DNA of 64,000 nucleotides from Streptomyces sp. SirexAA-E (GTDB lineage Bacteria > Actinomycetota > Actinomycetes > Streptomycetales > Streptomycetaceae). Positions 31,632 through 40,677 of the stretch are shown in pieces. Position numbers and translations under genes: made by a program. The stretch's first letter is position 1; each line of letters opens with the position of its first letter. The notes beneath the pieces are model-generated. The model did not search any database, had not been told where the DNA came from, and saw only the letters and a program-made list of their open reading frames with translations. Location of the stretch: NCBI RefSeq assembly GCF_000177195.2, contig NC_015953.1, positions 4,030,001-4,094,000 of the forward strand. Reading direction: 5' to 3'.

Positions 31632-32273
31632 ATGGCCATCAGCGATGACCTGCGCAAGACCCTCACCGACCCGACCCCCCTCTACTTCGCGGCCGGCACG
31701 GCCGAACTCGCCGTGGAGCAGGCGCGCAAGGTGCCGGCGCTGATCGAGCAGCTGCGGGCCGAGGCGCCCGAGCGGTTCGAGGCCGTCCGCAACACCGACC
31801 CGAAGACCGTGCAGGAGAGGGTCGCCACGCAGGCCAGGGAGGCTCAGGCCACCGTGCAGGCGAGGGTGGCCGAGGTCCTGGGGTCGCTGGACACCGACCT
31901 GAAGAAGCTGGGCGAGAGCGCCCAGGACCTGGCGCTGCGGAGCGTGGGTGTGGCCGCCGAGTACGCGGTCCGCGCCCGGGAGACGTACGAGAAGGTCGCC
32001 GAGCGCGGCGAGCAGAGCGTGCGGACGTGGCGCGGCGAGACGGCCGACGAGATCGTCGAGATCGCCACCGTCGTCGAGGCGGAGCCCAGGCCGGTGCCGC
32101 CGCAGAAGGCCGAGGCTCCGGCCGCGTCGGAGAAGAAGCCCGCGGTGAAGCCGGTCACGAAGACCGCGCCGAGGAGCACCGAGGCCAAGGCGGCGCCCGC
32201 CGCACCCGCGCGGAAGACGGCCCCTGCCCGTAAGCCGGCGGCGAAGAAGACCACCCCGCCCTCCGCGGAGTAG
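31632..32273 (+). CDS. Heparin-binding-haemagglutinin-like protein
   Basis: A 213-residue protein with an N-terminal helical region (PLYFAAGTAELAVEQARKV), a long coiled-coil (residues ~60-140) and a Lys/Ala/Pro-rich C-terminal tail, as in mycobacterial HbhA. No signal peptide. In Streptomyces the role is unknown; membrane or polar association is a guess. Terminator hairpin at 32293-32317. Confidence 0.75.
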   Translation: MAISDDLRKTLTDPTPLYFAAGTAELAVEQARKVPALIEQLRAEAPERFEAVRNTDPKTVQERVATQAREAQATVQARVAEVLGSLDTDLKKLGESAQDLALRSVGVAAEYAVRARETYEKVAERGEQSVRTWRGETADEIVEIATVVEAEPRPVPPQKAEAPAASEKKPAVKPVTKTAPRSTEAKAAPAAPARKTAPARKPAAKKTTPPSAE

Positions 32274-32292
32274 TCCGGAGACCCGGCCGGAG

Positions 32293-32317
32293 CCCGGAGC
32301 CCGATGCGGGCTCCGGG
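32293..32317 (+). terminator. Terminator after the HbhA-like gene
   Basis: Perfect 11-bp arms CCCGGAGCCCG and complement around a 3-nt loop. Confidence 0.6.
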
Positions 32318-32425
32318 TGCCGGGAGGCGGACAGACGGGCCGGGGCACGGTCGGGCACCTTTCGGGGTGCCCCGGTCGTTGTCCCGGTACCTTGGCCGCG
32401 AGGCGCTCTTTCCCCTGATTAGGCG

Positions 32426-32770
32426 GTGCTCACCGTGTTGCTCGAAGCATTCGGCTCGTTTCTCCAGCTGATCTACCTGGCCATGCTCGTTCTCGCTGTG
32501 GTCGCGCTGGTCTTCGCCGTCACGGCGCGCGAGGACGCCTACCGGGCGGCGGACAAGCAGAAGAAGTCCTTCTGGCTGATCATCCTCGGCATCACCGTCG
32601 TCGTGAACCTGTTCATCCCGATCCTGTTCCTGCAGATCGCGGGCGTGATCGCCTCCATCGTCTTCATGGTGGACGTGCGGCCGGCGATCAAGGCGGTGTC
32701 GGGCGGCGGCAATCGCCGCGGCGGTTCGTCCAGCGACGGACCGTACGGCCCCTACAACGGCGGGCGCTGA
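32426..32770 (+). CDS. DUF2516-family membrane protein
   Basis: A 114-residue protein with two hydrophobic segments (residues ~10-32 and ~48-75) and a Gly/Ser-rich cytoplasmic tail, typical of DUF2516. GTG 32426 or GTG 32435 as start. Its 3' end overlaps the end of the convergent PP2C gene by 19 bp. Confidence 0.8.
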   Translation: MLTVLLEAFGSFLQLIYLAMLVLAVVALVFAVTAREDAYRAADKQKKSFWLIILGITVVVNLFIPILFLQIAGVIASIVFMVDVRPAIKAVSGGGNRRGGSSSDGPYGPYNGGR

Positions 32771-34095
32771 GCGCCGGCGGGCGAGGCGGGACCGGGGCGG
32801 GAGCGCGAGGCGCTCCGGCCCCGTCGGCGTATCCGGGCCTCGTCGCGCTCCAGCAGCAGCACGGCCACGTCGTCGGTCAGCTCGCCGCCGTTCAGCTCCC
32901 GCGCCTGGGTGACCGATGCCTCCAGCAGTTCCTCACCGCCCAGCCCTCGGTCCAGCTGGCCGTTGACCATGGCCACCATGCCGTCCTGGCCGAGCCGCTG
33001 GGAGCCCTCCGCCGAGACGCGGCCCTCGATCAGCCCGTCGGTGTACATCATCAGGCTCCAGGAACCGCCCAGCTGGACCTGGCGCCTCGGCCAGCGGGCG
33101 CGGGGCAGCAGCCCGAGCGCGGGGCCGCCCTCCTCGTGAGGGAGGAGGTGCGCCGCGCGGCCCTGCCGGGCGATCAGTGGTGCGGGGTGGCCGGCCAGGC
33201 AGAGACCGGCGTTGCGACCGTCGGGCGCGATGTCCACGGTGCACAGGGTCGCGAAGATCTCCTCGCTCTGCCGCTCGTGCTCCAGGACCTCCTGGAGGGT
33301 GGCGAGCAGGGCGTCTCCGCACAGTCCGGCCAGGGTCAGCGCCCGCCAGGCGATGCGCAGCTCCACGCCGAGCGCCGCCTCGTCGGGGCCGTGGCCGCAG
33401 ACGTCGCCGATCATCGCGTGCACGGTGCCGTCGGGGGTGCGGACGGTGTCGTAGAAGTCACCGCCGAGCAGGGCGCGGCTGCGGCCGGGCCGGTAGCGGG
33501 CGGCGAAGCTCAGGTCGGAGCCCTCCAGGAGCGGTGTGGGCAGCAGTCCGCGTTCCAGCCGGGCGTTCTCCTGGGCGCGCAGCCGGGACTCGGTCAGCTG
33601 GCGTTGGGCGATGTCCGCCCGCTTGCGCTCCACGGCGTACCGGATGGCGCGGCTGAGGAGGCGTCCGTCCAGCTCCCCGCGGAAGAGGTAGTCCTGCGCC
33701 CCCACTCGTACGGCGTCGGCGGCCCGTTCGGCGTCGTCCTCGGCGGTGAGGGCGAGGACGGCGTGGCGCGGGGCGACGCGCAGGACGTGCTGGAGGGTGG
33801 CGAGCTCGTCGTGGGGTTCGGTGCCGTCGTCCGGGTGGCTGTCGGCGCGTGCCCCGCCGGGCGGCGCCAGGTCGAGGTCGACCAGGACGCAGTCCACCTG
33901 GTCCGTGAGCAGCCGGCCCGCCTCGGTGAGGTTGCGGGCGGTACGGACGCGGACGCGGGTCCCGCCCTCGGACGACAGCTCGGGGACGGTGAAGGTGCCC
34001 GCAGGGTCGTCCGAGATCACCAGAAGGGTGAGGTCGGGGCCGTGGGTGGTCTCCGCAGCGGAAACGGCACGTTGCTGCGGTACGGGTACGGGCAT
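32752..34095 (-). CDS. SpoIIE-type PP2C phosphatase with receiver-like domain
   Basis: A 447-residue protein: N-terminal response-regulator-like domain (DCVLVDLDL carries the Asp; LALTAEDD, then Lys replaced in QDYLFRGE), a coiled linker, and a SpoIIE/PP2C phosphatase domain from residue ~195 (GGDFYDTV, IGDVCGHGPDEA, MMYTDGLIEGR, TDDVAVLLLE), all Mn-binding Asp positions present. Probably dephosphorylates an anti-sigma-factor antagonist in a stress sigma switch; no partner gene is nearby. Confidence 0.87.
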   Translation of the reverse strand: MPVPVPQQRAVSAAETTHGPDLTLLVISDDPAGTFTVPELSSEGGTRVRVRTARNLTEAGRLLTDQVDCVLVDLDLAPPGGARADSHPDDGTEPHDELATLQHVLRVAPRHAVLALTAEDDAERAADAVRVGAQDYLFRGELDGRLLSRAIRYAVERKRADIAQRQLTESRLRAQENARLERGLLPTPLLEGSDLSFAARYRPGRSRALLGGDFYDTVRTPDGTVHAMIGDVCGHGPDEAALGVELRIAWRALTLAGLCGDALLATLQEVLEHERQSEEIFATLCTVDIAPDGRNAGLCLAGHPAPLIARQGRAAHLLPHEEGGPALGLLPRARWPRRQVQLGGSWSLMMYTDGLIEGRVSAEGSQRLGQDGMVAMVNGQLDRGLGGEELLEASVTQARELNGGELTDDVAVLLLERDEARIRRRGRSASRSRPGPASPAGAQRPPL

Positions 34096-34419
34096 CGGTT
34101 CGGGTTTCCTTCCCTCCCCCCGAGGGCGCGGCGGACCGACGATCGACGACCCGCCAGACGGGGACCATAGCGGTCCGTGGCAGGGGAACGGAATGGCGCA
34201 CGAGATCGGCCCCTGTCATATGCGCGGCCATAAGTCGCGTCCTGTCACGGATCCGACGGGATGGGAGCGGAGGAAACGGACACGGGGGCCATGACGAACA
34301 TCACGCGGTGACGACGACGCGGCGAGCGTGCGTGCCAGGCGTCGCCGGGCAGGACTCTGGGACACGTCCCGGGCGCGCTGCCGGGGCGCGCGGCCCCGGC
34401 CCGGTCCGGACGGGAGGGC
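34096..34419. other. Intergenic region with hairpin
   Basis: 324 bp, no gene. GGACC-ATAGC-GGTCC palindrome at 34162-34176 upstream of the phosphatase, and a 7-bp stem (34380-34386 / 34394-34400) that would terminate the NlpC/P60 gene on the minus strand. Confidence 0.5.
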
Positions 34420-35484
34420 CTACTTGTCGGGACGGACGACGCCGAGGATCTCCATCGAGCCGGCGCCCGCCAGCGTGACGTCGCGGCCGGGCCGGGGGGC
34501 GTGCACGATCGAGCCGCCGCCGACGTACATGCCGACGTGACTGGCGTCGCTGTGGTAGATGATCAGGTCCCCGGGGCGCATGTCCTGGACGGCGATCCGG
34601 GGCAGCTGCCGCCACTGCTCCTGGGACGTCCGGGGTATCGGCCGCTTCGCGGCGGCCCAGGCCTGGGAGGTCAGCCCGGAGCAGTCGTAGGAGCCGGGGC
34701 CCTCGGCGCCCCACACGTACGGCTTGCCGATCTGGGCGGTCGCGAAGGCCACGGCCGCCTTGCCGCTCGCACTCGCCTCACGGTCGATGTCCTTGAGCGC
34801 GCCGGAGGAGAGCCAGGCGTTCTGTGCCGTGGACGCGGCGTCCCGCTCCATCTTCAGCAGACGGGCCCTCTCCTCCTTCTCCAGCTGTGCTTCGAGCTTC
34901 TCTGCCGCCGCTATCTGGGCGTCGATGCTCTTCTTGGCCTTCTTCTGCTTGAGCCGAGTGGCTTCGAGCTTCTTCCAGTTGAGACCGGCGTCCTTGGTGT
35001 ACAGCTCCAAGTCCTCCTGGCTCTGCTCCAGTTCACCGAGCATGCCCTTGGTGGCCTGCTGGCCCTGGCGGAGTTGGCTCACCCCGTCGAGGAAGAGGCC
35101 GGGGTCGCCGCTCAGCATGAGCTGGGCCCCGGGCGGCAGGCCGCCGTTGCGGTACTGCTCGCGGGCCTGGGCGCCCGCCCTGCTCTTCAGCTCGGCGATC
35201 CGCGCCTCGCCGTCGTCGATCGCGTCGGTGAGCCGCCCGAGCTCCGCGGACTGCTTCTTCGCCTGCTCCTCGGCGAGGTTGTACGCGTCGGTGGCGGCCC
35301 CCGCCTTGCGGTAGAGGGTGTCGATCTCCTCGCGCACCTCTTCGAGGCTCTTCCCGGCCGTGGCGGGCGTGGAGGAGGGGGCGGGCTCGGGGACCGGGGC
35401 CGCCAGGGCCTGGACCGGCGCGGTCAGCAGGGCCAGTGCGCAGACCAGGGTGATCGCAGCAGAGGCACAGTGGCGTCGGTTCAC
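34420..35484 (-). CDS. Secreted NlpC/P60 peptidoglycan endopeptidase
   Basis: A 354-residue protein: signal peptide (ITLVCALALLTAPVQALA-A), a long coiled-coil of ~180 residues resembling the RipA/PcsB N-domain, and a C-terminal NlpC/P60 domain with catalytic Cys in YDCSGLTSQAW, His in SDASHVGMYVG and a third polar His in IVHAPRPG. Expected to cleave D-Glu-meso/LL-DAP bonds in peptide stems outside the cell; the coiled-coil probably autoinhibits. No c-di-AMP riboswitch was recognised upstream. Confidence 0.9.
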   Translation of the reverse strand: MNRRHCASAAITLVCALALLTAPVQALAAPVPEPAPSSTPATAGKSLEEVREEIDTLYRKAGAATDAYNLAEEQAKKQSAELGRLTDAIDDGEARIAELKSRAGAQAREQYRNGGLPPGAQLMLSGDPGLFLDGVSQLRQGQQATKGMLGELEQSQEDLELYTKDAGLNWKKLEATRLKQKKAKKSIDAQIAAAEKLEAQLEKEERARLLKMERDAASTAQNAWLSSGALKDIDREASASGKAAVAFATAQIGKPYVWGAEGPGSYDCSGLTSQAWAAAKRPIPRTSQEQWRQLPRIAVQDMRPGDLIIYHSDASHVGMYVGGGSIVHAPRPGRDVTLAGAGSMEILGVVRPDK

Positions 35485-35695
35485 TAGCTCCCCCTCCAGG
35501 TGACGTCGCCGGATGCCGGGTCGGGGGCATCTGACTTACCGTCAGTAACTTATCGGTGACGACGTGATCGTGCCACGGTGCACCGCAAAGCGACAGAGGT
35601 CCGGGCCGCGTGACGCGTCACACAGAGGTACGAACGAGGACGCGTGCGTGTTCCCGGTACGGGCGCGTGTCCGCAGGCCGGTCCGACGTACGCCG

Positions 35696-36487
35696 TCAGG
35701 CCACGGCCGTGGCGGGCCGCAGTGCGGACCAGCGCACCGTGACCTCGCCCTGCCGCCAGCGACGTACGTCGTCCGTCAGGGGCCAGTCGGCGGACACCGC
35801 CCGCACCGCCGCGATCCAGCGCTGCCGCGCGCCCAGCGACGCGTACGGGGCGGCCGTGGCCCAGGCTCGGTCGAGGTCGCGCAGGAAGGCGTGCACCGGC
35901 TCGCCGGGCACATTGCGGTGGATCAGGGCCTTCGGTAGCCGCTCCGCCAGGTCCGAGGGGCGCTCCAGCGAACCCAGCCGGGCCGCGAAGGTGACCGTGC
36001 GGGGGCCCTCCGGTCCGAGCGCGACCCAGACGTGCCGCCGCCCGATCTCGTCGCAGGTGCCCTCGACGAGGAGTCCCTCCGGGGCGAGCCGGGCGCACAG
36101 CCGCACCCAGACGGCTGCGACCTCGGCCTCGTCGTACTGGCGCAGCACGTTCGCCGCCCGGACGAGGGTGGGGCGCGCGTCCAGCGGGATCTCGAAGCCG
36201 CCGTGGACGAAGGTGAGGCCGTCGCGCTCGTACGGCTTGGCCGCGGCGACCCGGTCCGGGTCGATCTCGACCCCGACGACCGCCGTGCGCGGTTCGGCGG
36301 TGCGCAGTCGTTGCAGCAGCTCGACGGCGGTCCAGGGGGCCGCGCCGTATCCGAGGTCGACCGCGACGGGGCGGTCGCTGCGGCGCAGGGCGGGGCCGTG
36401 GGTGGCGGCGATCCAGCGGTCCATACGGCGCAGCCGGTTGGGGTTGGTGGTCCCGCGTGTGGCGGTGCCGATGGGGCGCTGGTGCAT
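35696..36487 (-). CDS. Class I SAM-dependent methyltransferase
   Basis: A 263-residue protein. AVDLGYGAAPWTAVELLQRL is a variant motif I (DLGYG) and VVGVEIDPDRV motif II. The family is conserved next to mshA in Streptomyces; the substrate is unknown. ATG 36487 is 7 nt from TAGGCT (36495-36500), so leaderless. Divergent from mshA. Confidence 0.8.
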   Translation of the reverse strand: MHQRPIGTATRGTTNPNRLRRMDRWIAATHGPALRRSDRPVAVDLGYGAAPWTAVELLQRLRTAEPRTAVVGVEIDPDRVAAAKPYERDGLTFVHGGFEIPLDARPTLVRAANVLRQYDEAEVAAVWVRLCARLAPEGLLVEGTCDEIGRRHVWVALGPEGPRTVTFAARLGSLERPSDLAERLPKALIHRNVPGEPVHAFLRDLDRAWATAAPYASLGARQRWIAAVRAVSADWPLTDDVRRWRQGEVTVRWSALRPATAVA

Positions 36488-36713
36488 GACGGCGAGCCTA
36501 ACGACTCCGCACGCGGCGGTGAGCGGGTGGCTGTGAGCGGGCGGCTCCGAGCGGACAGCGGTGAGCGGCAGGCGGCGAGGGGGGGCGGTGCTCCGGGGAC
36601 GGCGCGTAATGATTTGGTAAAGCGGAAATGAAAGGCTTCGTTCCGCTGTTCTGCCTCTCGTGGGGCCGCGCGCCCCCGAGGTGTCATGCCCCGAGCGAGG
36701 AGGAGCGGACCAC

Positions 36714-38099
36714 GTGAGCCAGTACATCTCCCGGCTCGGCGGCAGCCGTGTGGCACCCCGTATCCGCTTCCCGGGCGGCTTCGCCGGCGGCCACCGCAAG
36801 CCGCGCCGCGTCGCGATGCTGTCCGTGCACACCTCGCCCCTGCATCAGCCGGGCACCGGTGACGCCGGCGGTATGAACGTCTACATCGTCGAGCTGGCCA
36901 AGCGGCTCGCCGCGATCGGCGTCGAGGTGGAGATATTCACCCGGGCCACCACCGGAGCCCTGCCCCCCTCGGTCGAGATGGCCCCCGGCGTGCTGGTGCG
37001 GCACGTCGACGCCGGTCCGTACGAGGGGCTGGCCAAGGAGGAGCTGCCCGCCCAGCTCTGCGCCTTCACCCACGGGGTGATGCAGGCGTGGGCCGGCCAC
37101 CGCCCCGGCTACTACGACCTCGTCCACTCCCACTACTGGCTCTCCGGCCAGGTCGGCTGGCTCGCCGCCCAGCGCTGGGGCGTTCCGCTGGTCCACGCGA
37201 TGCACACCATGGCGAAGGTCAAGAACGCCGCGCTCGCCGAGGGCGACAGCCCGGAGCCCGCCGCCCGCGTCATCGGTGAGACGCAGATCGTGCACGCCTC
37301 CGACCGGCTCATCGCGAACACCGCCGAGGAGGCGGACGAGCTCGTCCGCTTCTACGAGGCCGACCCCGCCTCCGTGGCCGTCGTCCATCCCGGCGTCAAC
37401 CTCGAACGCTTCCGTCCGTTCCCCGCGGGCTCCGAGGGCCTGAGGCCGCGGGAATCCGCCCGCGCCGCCGCCCGCGCCCGGCTGGGGCTGCCGCAGGACG
37501 CCCTGATCCCGCTCTTCGCCGGCCGTATCCAGCCACTGAAGGCGCCGGACATCCTGCTGCGCGCCGTCGCCGCCCTGCTGGACCGTGACCCCGCGCTCCG
37601 CTCGCGCGTGCTCGTCCCGGTGGTCGGCGGCCCCAGCGGCAGCGGACTGGCCAAGCCCGAGGGCCTCCAGAAGCTGGCGGCCCGGCTGGGCATCGCCGAT
37701 GTCGTGCGCTTCCACCCGCCGGTGGGGCAGGAACAGCTCGCCGACTGGTTCCGGGCCGCGTCCGTGCTGGTCATGCCCTCGTACAGCGAGTCTTTCGGGC
37801 TGGTCGCCATCGAGGCCCAGGCCTCCGGCACGCCGGTGGTCGCCGCCGCGGTGGGCGGGCTGCCGGTGGCGGTGCGCGACGGGGTGAGCGGCTTCCTGAT
37901 CCCGGGACACGACCCGGAGGCCTACGCCGAGGCGCTGGGCCGGTTCGCGGACAACCCGGAGCTGGCCGACCGGATGGGCGAGGCGGCCGCCGCGCACGCG
38001 CAGTCCTTCGGCTGGGACACGGCGGCCTCCGCCACCGCCGACGTCTACACGGCCGCGATGTACGACCACCGGCGCCGCGCCCGGCTTCCCCACGCCTGA
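36714..38099 (+). CDS. mshA: D-inositol-3-phosphate glycosyltransferase
   Basis: A 461-residue GT4 glycosyltransferase that transfers GlcNAc from UDP-GlcNAc to 1L-inositol-1-phosphate, the first step of mycothiol synthesis. Diagnostic blocks: HTSPLHQPGTGDAGGMNVYI, VHSHYWLSGQVG, HTMAKVKN, FAGRIQPLKAPD, and PSYSESFGLVAIEAQASGTP (nucleotide-sugar Glu). GTG 36714, with an AGGAGGAG box ~11 nt upstream. Intracellular. Confidence 0.96.
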   Translation: MSQYISRLGGSRVAPRIRFPGGFAGGHRKPRRVAMLSVHTSPLHQPGTGDAGGMNVYIVELAKRLAAIGVEVEIFTRATTGALPPSVEMAPGVLVRHVDAGPYEGLAKEELPAQLCAFTHGVMQAWAGHRPGYYDLVHSHYWLSGQVGWLAAQRWGVPLVHAMHTMAKVKNAALAEGDSPEPAARVIGETQIVHASDRLIANTAEEADELVRFYEADPASVAVVHPGVNLERFRPFPAGSEGLRPRESARAAARARLGLPQDALIPLFAGRIQPLKAPDILLRAVAALLDRDPALRSRVLVPVVGGPSGSGLAKPEGLQKLAARLGIADVVRFHPPVGQEQLADWFRAASVLVMPSYSESFGLVAIEAQASGTPVVAAAVGGLPVAVRDGVSGFLIPGHDPEAYAEALGRFADNPELADRMGEAAAAHAQSFGWDTAASATADVYTAAMYDHRRRARLPHA

Positions 38100-38151
38100 G
38101 GCGGCCCCCGGCCGCCGGCCGCGCGCCTCGGCCGTCCGGCGCCCGCTGCCG

Positions 38152-38157
38152 TACGCT
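38152..38157 (+). promoter_or_regulatory. -10 element of the ybjN-like gene (leaderless)
   Basis: TACGCT, 6 nt, then ATG 38164; identical hexamer and spacing to ygfZ. Confidence 0.55.
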
Positions 38158-38163
38158 CGGACC

Positions 38164-38673
38164 ATGGCTGACGTACCCGACGAAGCAGCAGTGGCGCAGG
38201 TCATCGAGGCGACGCTGAACGACGCCGAGCTCGCGTGGGAGAACCCCGAACCGGGAAACTACGTCGTGACGCTGCCTGGAACACGCAAGCTGTCCACGAC
38301 GTGCTCCCTGCTCGTCGGCCGGCACTCCCTCTCCCTCAACGCGTTCGTCATCCGCCACCCGGACGAGAACGACGCGGCCGTGCACCGCTGGCTGCTGGAG
38401 CGCAACCTGCGGCTCTTCGGGGTGAGTTACGCCATCGACCGGCTCGGCGACATCTACCTCGTCGGCCGGTTCCCGCTCTCCGTGATCACGCCCGAGGAGC
38501 TCGACCGGCTGCTGGGCGTGGTGCTGGAGACGGCGGACGGCGCCTTCAACTCCCTGCTGGAGCTGGGCTTCGCGAGCGCGATCCGCAAGGAGTACGCCTG
38601 GCGGGTCGAGCGCGGCGAGTCCACCCGGAACCTGGACGCGTTCAGCCACCTCACCCGGCGGTCCGGCGGCTGA
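38164..38673 (+). CDS. YbjN-domain protein
   Basis: A 169-residue protein of the YbjN family (type III secretion chaperone-like fold): YVVTLPGTRKLSTTCSLLVG, FGVSYAIDRLGDIYLVGRFPL. Conserved immediately after mshA in actinobacteria; function unknown. The 3' end overlaps the convergent kinase gene by 23 bp. Confidence 0.85.
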   Translation: MADVPDEAAVAQVIEATLNDAELAWENPEPGNYVVTLPGTRKLSTTCSLLVGRHSLSLNAFVIRHPDENDAAVHRWLLERNLRLFGVSYAIDRLGDIYLVGRFPLSVITPEELDRLLGVVLETADGAFNSLLELGFASAIRKEYAWRVERGESTRNLDAFSHLTRRSGG

Positions 38674-39688
38674 CGGCCCCGGCCACCTCGCCCAGCGCCG
38701 CGTCGAGCTGCGGCGCCACCCGCGTCCACACCCACTCCAGGGCCTCCCCGGACGCCTGTCGGGGCACGGTCTCGACGAGCATGATCAGGTAGAGGTAGCT
38801 GCGGTACAGGGCGAGGCGGAGCCGCAGGGAAGCGGTGAACACGACGGGGGAACCGGCCCCGGCCGCGTAACCGGCGAGGAAGTCCTCGTCGTCCTCGATG
38901 TCGCCGAGCAGCGCCGTCGAGACGAGGTCGGCGGCCGGATCGCCCCAGAACATCCGCTCACCGTCGATGATCCCGCCGAGGGCCCGCGCTCCCCGTTCGC
39001 CGGTGAGCAGGACGTTTCCCTCCCACAGATCGAAGTGGACGAGCGCGGGCCGGACCACCTCGTCCAAGGCGTAGGCGGCGGAGCCGAGCAGCGCACGGAT
39101 CTCGGAGGCCGGGCGGGGCAGCCGTGCCGCGTACGCCTCGGCGTCGTCGAGCACGGCACCGGCCATGGCGGTGAACGCCTCGCGCCAGGTGGGGGAGAGC
39201 GGTCCGAGGGGCTCGCCCGGATACCCGAACCCGTCCGAGCCCGTCACCGTGTGGAGCCGGCCGACGAGCGCGCCGAGTTCCTTACGCAGTCGACGTCGCT
39301 CACTCTCCGTCAGGTCGGCCGCCAGATCGCTCCAGGGACGGCCGGGGCACGCGGTCATCACCACGTACGCGCCCGTCGCCGAACCGGGGACCGGATCGGC
39401 GTGCACGACCCGCGGGACCAGGTCGCCGCCGACGGTCGCGGCTGCTTCGTGGAAGGCGGTCTCGCCCACGAGCAGGTGCTGTTCGTAGCGCAGCCCGGCG
39501 CTGTGGGTCGGCGGGACCTTCACCACCCAGTCGCGGCCGTCCGCGAAGGTCACCCTGGTCACGGTGTTGTACGTGCCGCCGGTGAGCGTCTCGCAGACCG
39601 GCGGTGGGTCGCCCGGCGCCCCGGCCGCGCCGAGGGCCCGGACCGCGTCGAGCACGGCGGGGGTGGGGTCGACGGGCACGGCGGGCAC
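38651..39688 (-). CDS. Aminoglycoside-phosphotransferase-fold kinase
   Basis: A 345-residue APH protein with Lys in DWVVKVPP, catalytic loop VHFDLWEGNVLL and IIDGERMFWGDPAAD (DFG-like). GTG 39688 abuts a GAGGA box; GTG 39679, three codons in, has better spacing. Substrate unknown. Confidence 0.85.
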   Translation of the reverse strand: MPAVPVDPTPAVLDAVRALGAAGAPGDPPPVCETLTGGTYNTVTRVTFADGRDWVVKVPPTHSAGLRYEQHLLVGETAFHEAAATVGGDLVPRVVHADPVPGSATGAYVVMTACPGRPWSDLAADLTESERRRLRKELGALVGRLHTVTGSDGFGYPGEPLGPLSPTWREAFTAMAGAVLDDAEAYAARLPRPASEIRALLGSAAYALDEVVRPALVHFDLWEGNVLLTGERGARALGGIIDGERMFWGDPAADLVSTALLGDIEDDEDFLAGYAAGAGSPVVFTASLRLRLALYRSYLYLIMLVETVPRQASGEALEWVWTRVAPQLDAALGEVAGAVSRRTAG

Positions 39689-39897
39689 TCCTCGGCTCGG
39701 CTACGGCTCCATGGCCGTCCTCATAGGCTCTTCACAGGATGATCACAGTGCCATCACGATCACATCCCGTGACCGTGCGGAACGATCACCGGACAGATGT
39801 CCGATCGTAGGGTGTGCTTCTTCGCAACAGCCCCCGGAACCGGCAAAGTTCCGCGCCGGGAGGCATGTCGCTCCTCCTCACGAGAGATGAACCAGCC

Positions 39898-40677
39898 ATG
39901 CACGCCACCGCCGTACGCCGTACCGCCCTCGCCGTCTCCGCGGTGTCCCTGGCCCTGCTGGCCACCGCGTGCGGGGGTTCGGACGAGGACGCCAAGGGTG
40001 ACGCGAAGGCGCCGGCCGCCGAGGGCGGCGGCGCCACGAAGGCCGCGGTCAAGGCGCTGACCTCGGCGGAGCTGGAGAAGGTGGCGCTGGAGCAGGGCGA
40101 TGTGGCGGGCCACAGGATCAGCAGGACCGGCCCGGAGGAGATCGCCCGGCCCGAGGACGTCACCGTGGACAAGAAGGAGTGCGAGCCCATCGGGTACACC
40201 TTCTACGGCGTGAAGCGCGGCACCCCGGTCGGCAACGCCGGGCGCAAGGTCGTCCAGGAGCCCGAGAAGGAAGACCTCACGGACGCCGCCGACGCTCTGG
40301 AAGCCGGGTTCGACCTGACGTCGTCCCTGGTCACCCTCGCCTCGTACGACGGTGACGGCGCCGAGAAGAACCTCGCCGAACTCCGTCGGTCCGCCGCCGC
40401 GTGCGCCACCGGCGGGTTCACGCTGTCCGTGAAGGGCTCCGAGCAGAAGATCACGAAGCTGACCGAGGAGAAGGTGTCCGGCGGCGAGGAGGCGCTGGCC
40501 TGGACGGCGACGATGGAGGAGGACGGCGTCGTGGTCCCCTTCAAGCTCGTGAGCCTCCGTCAGGCCGGCACGGTCGCCACGTTCTTCTCCTTCAACCTCG
40601 GTGCGGCGGGCGAAGCGGAGATCGACTTCGGGCTCCCGTCCGAGGTCGTCGCGGCCCAGGTCGAGAAGCTCGGCTGA
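39898..40677 (+). CDS. Lipoprotein, function unknown
   Basis: 259 residues with a lipoprotein signal (SLALLATAC, lipobox LATAC, Cys at residue 25) and a charged linker. The mature part is a mixed alpha/beta domain (LTSAELEKVALEQGDVAGHR, VATFFSFNLGAAGEAEIDF) resembling Streptomyces lipoproteins without assigned function. Its stop touches the stop of the convergent EamA gene. Confidence 0.8.
   Translation: MHATAVRRTALAVSAVSLALLATACGGSDEDAKGDAKAPAAEGGGATKAAVKALTSAELEKVALEQGDVAGHRISRTGPEEIARPEDVTVDKKECEPIGYTFYGVKRGTPVGNAGRKVVQEPEKEDLTDAADALEAGFDLTSSLVTLASYDGDGAEKNLAELRRSAAACATGGFTLSVKGSEQKITKLTEEKVSGGEEALAWTATMEEDGVVVPFKLVSLRQAGTVATFFSFNLGAAGEAEIDFGLPSEVVAAQVEKLG

Noticed and set aside
35485..35695. 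c-di-AMP (ydaO) riboswitch upstream of the NlpC/P60 gene
   Set aside because: Often present before Streptomyces cell-wall hydrolases, but none of the conserved riboswitch blocks could be found.
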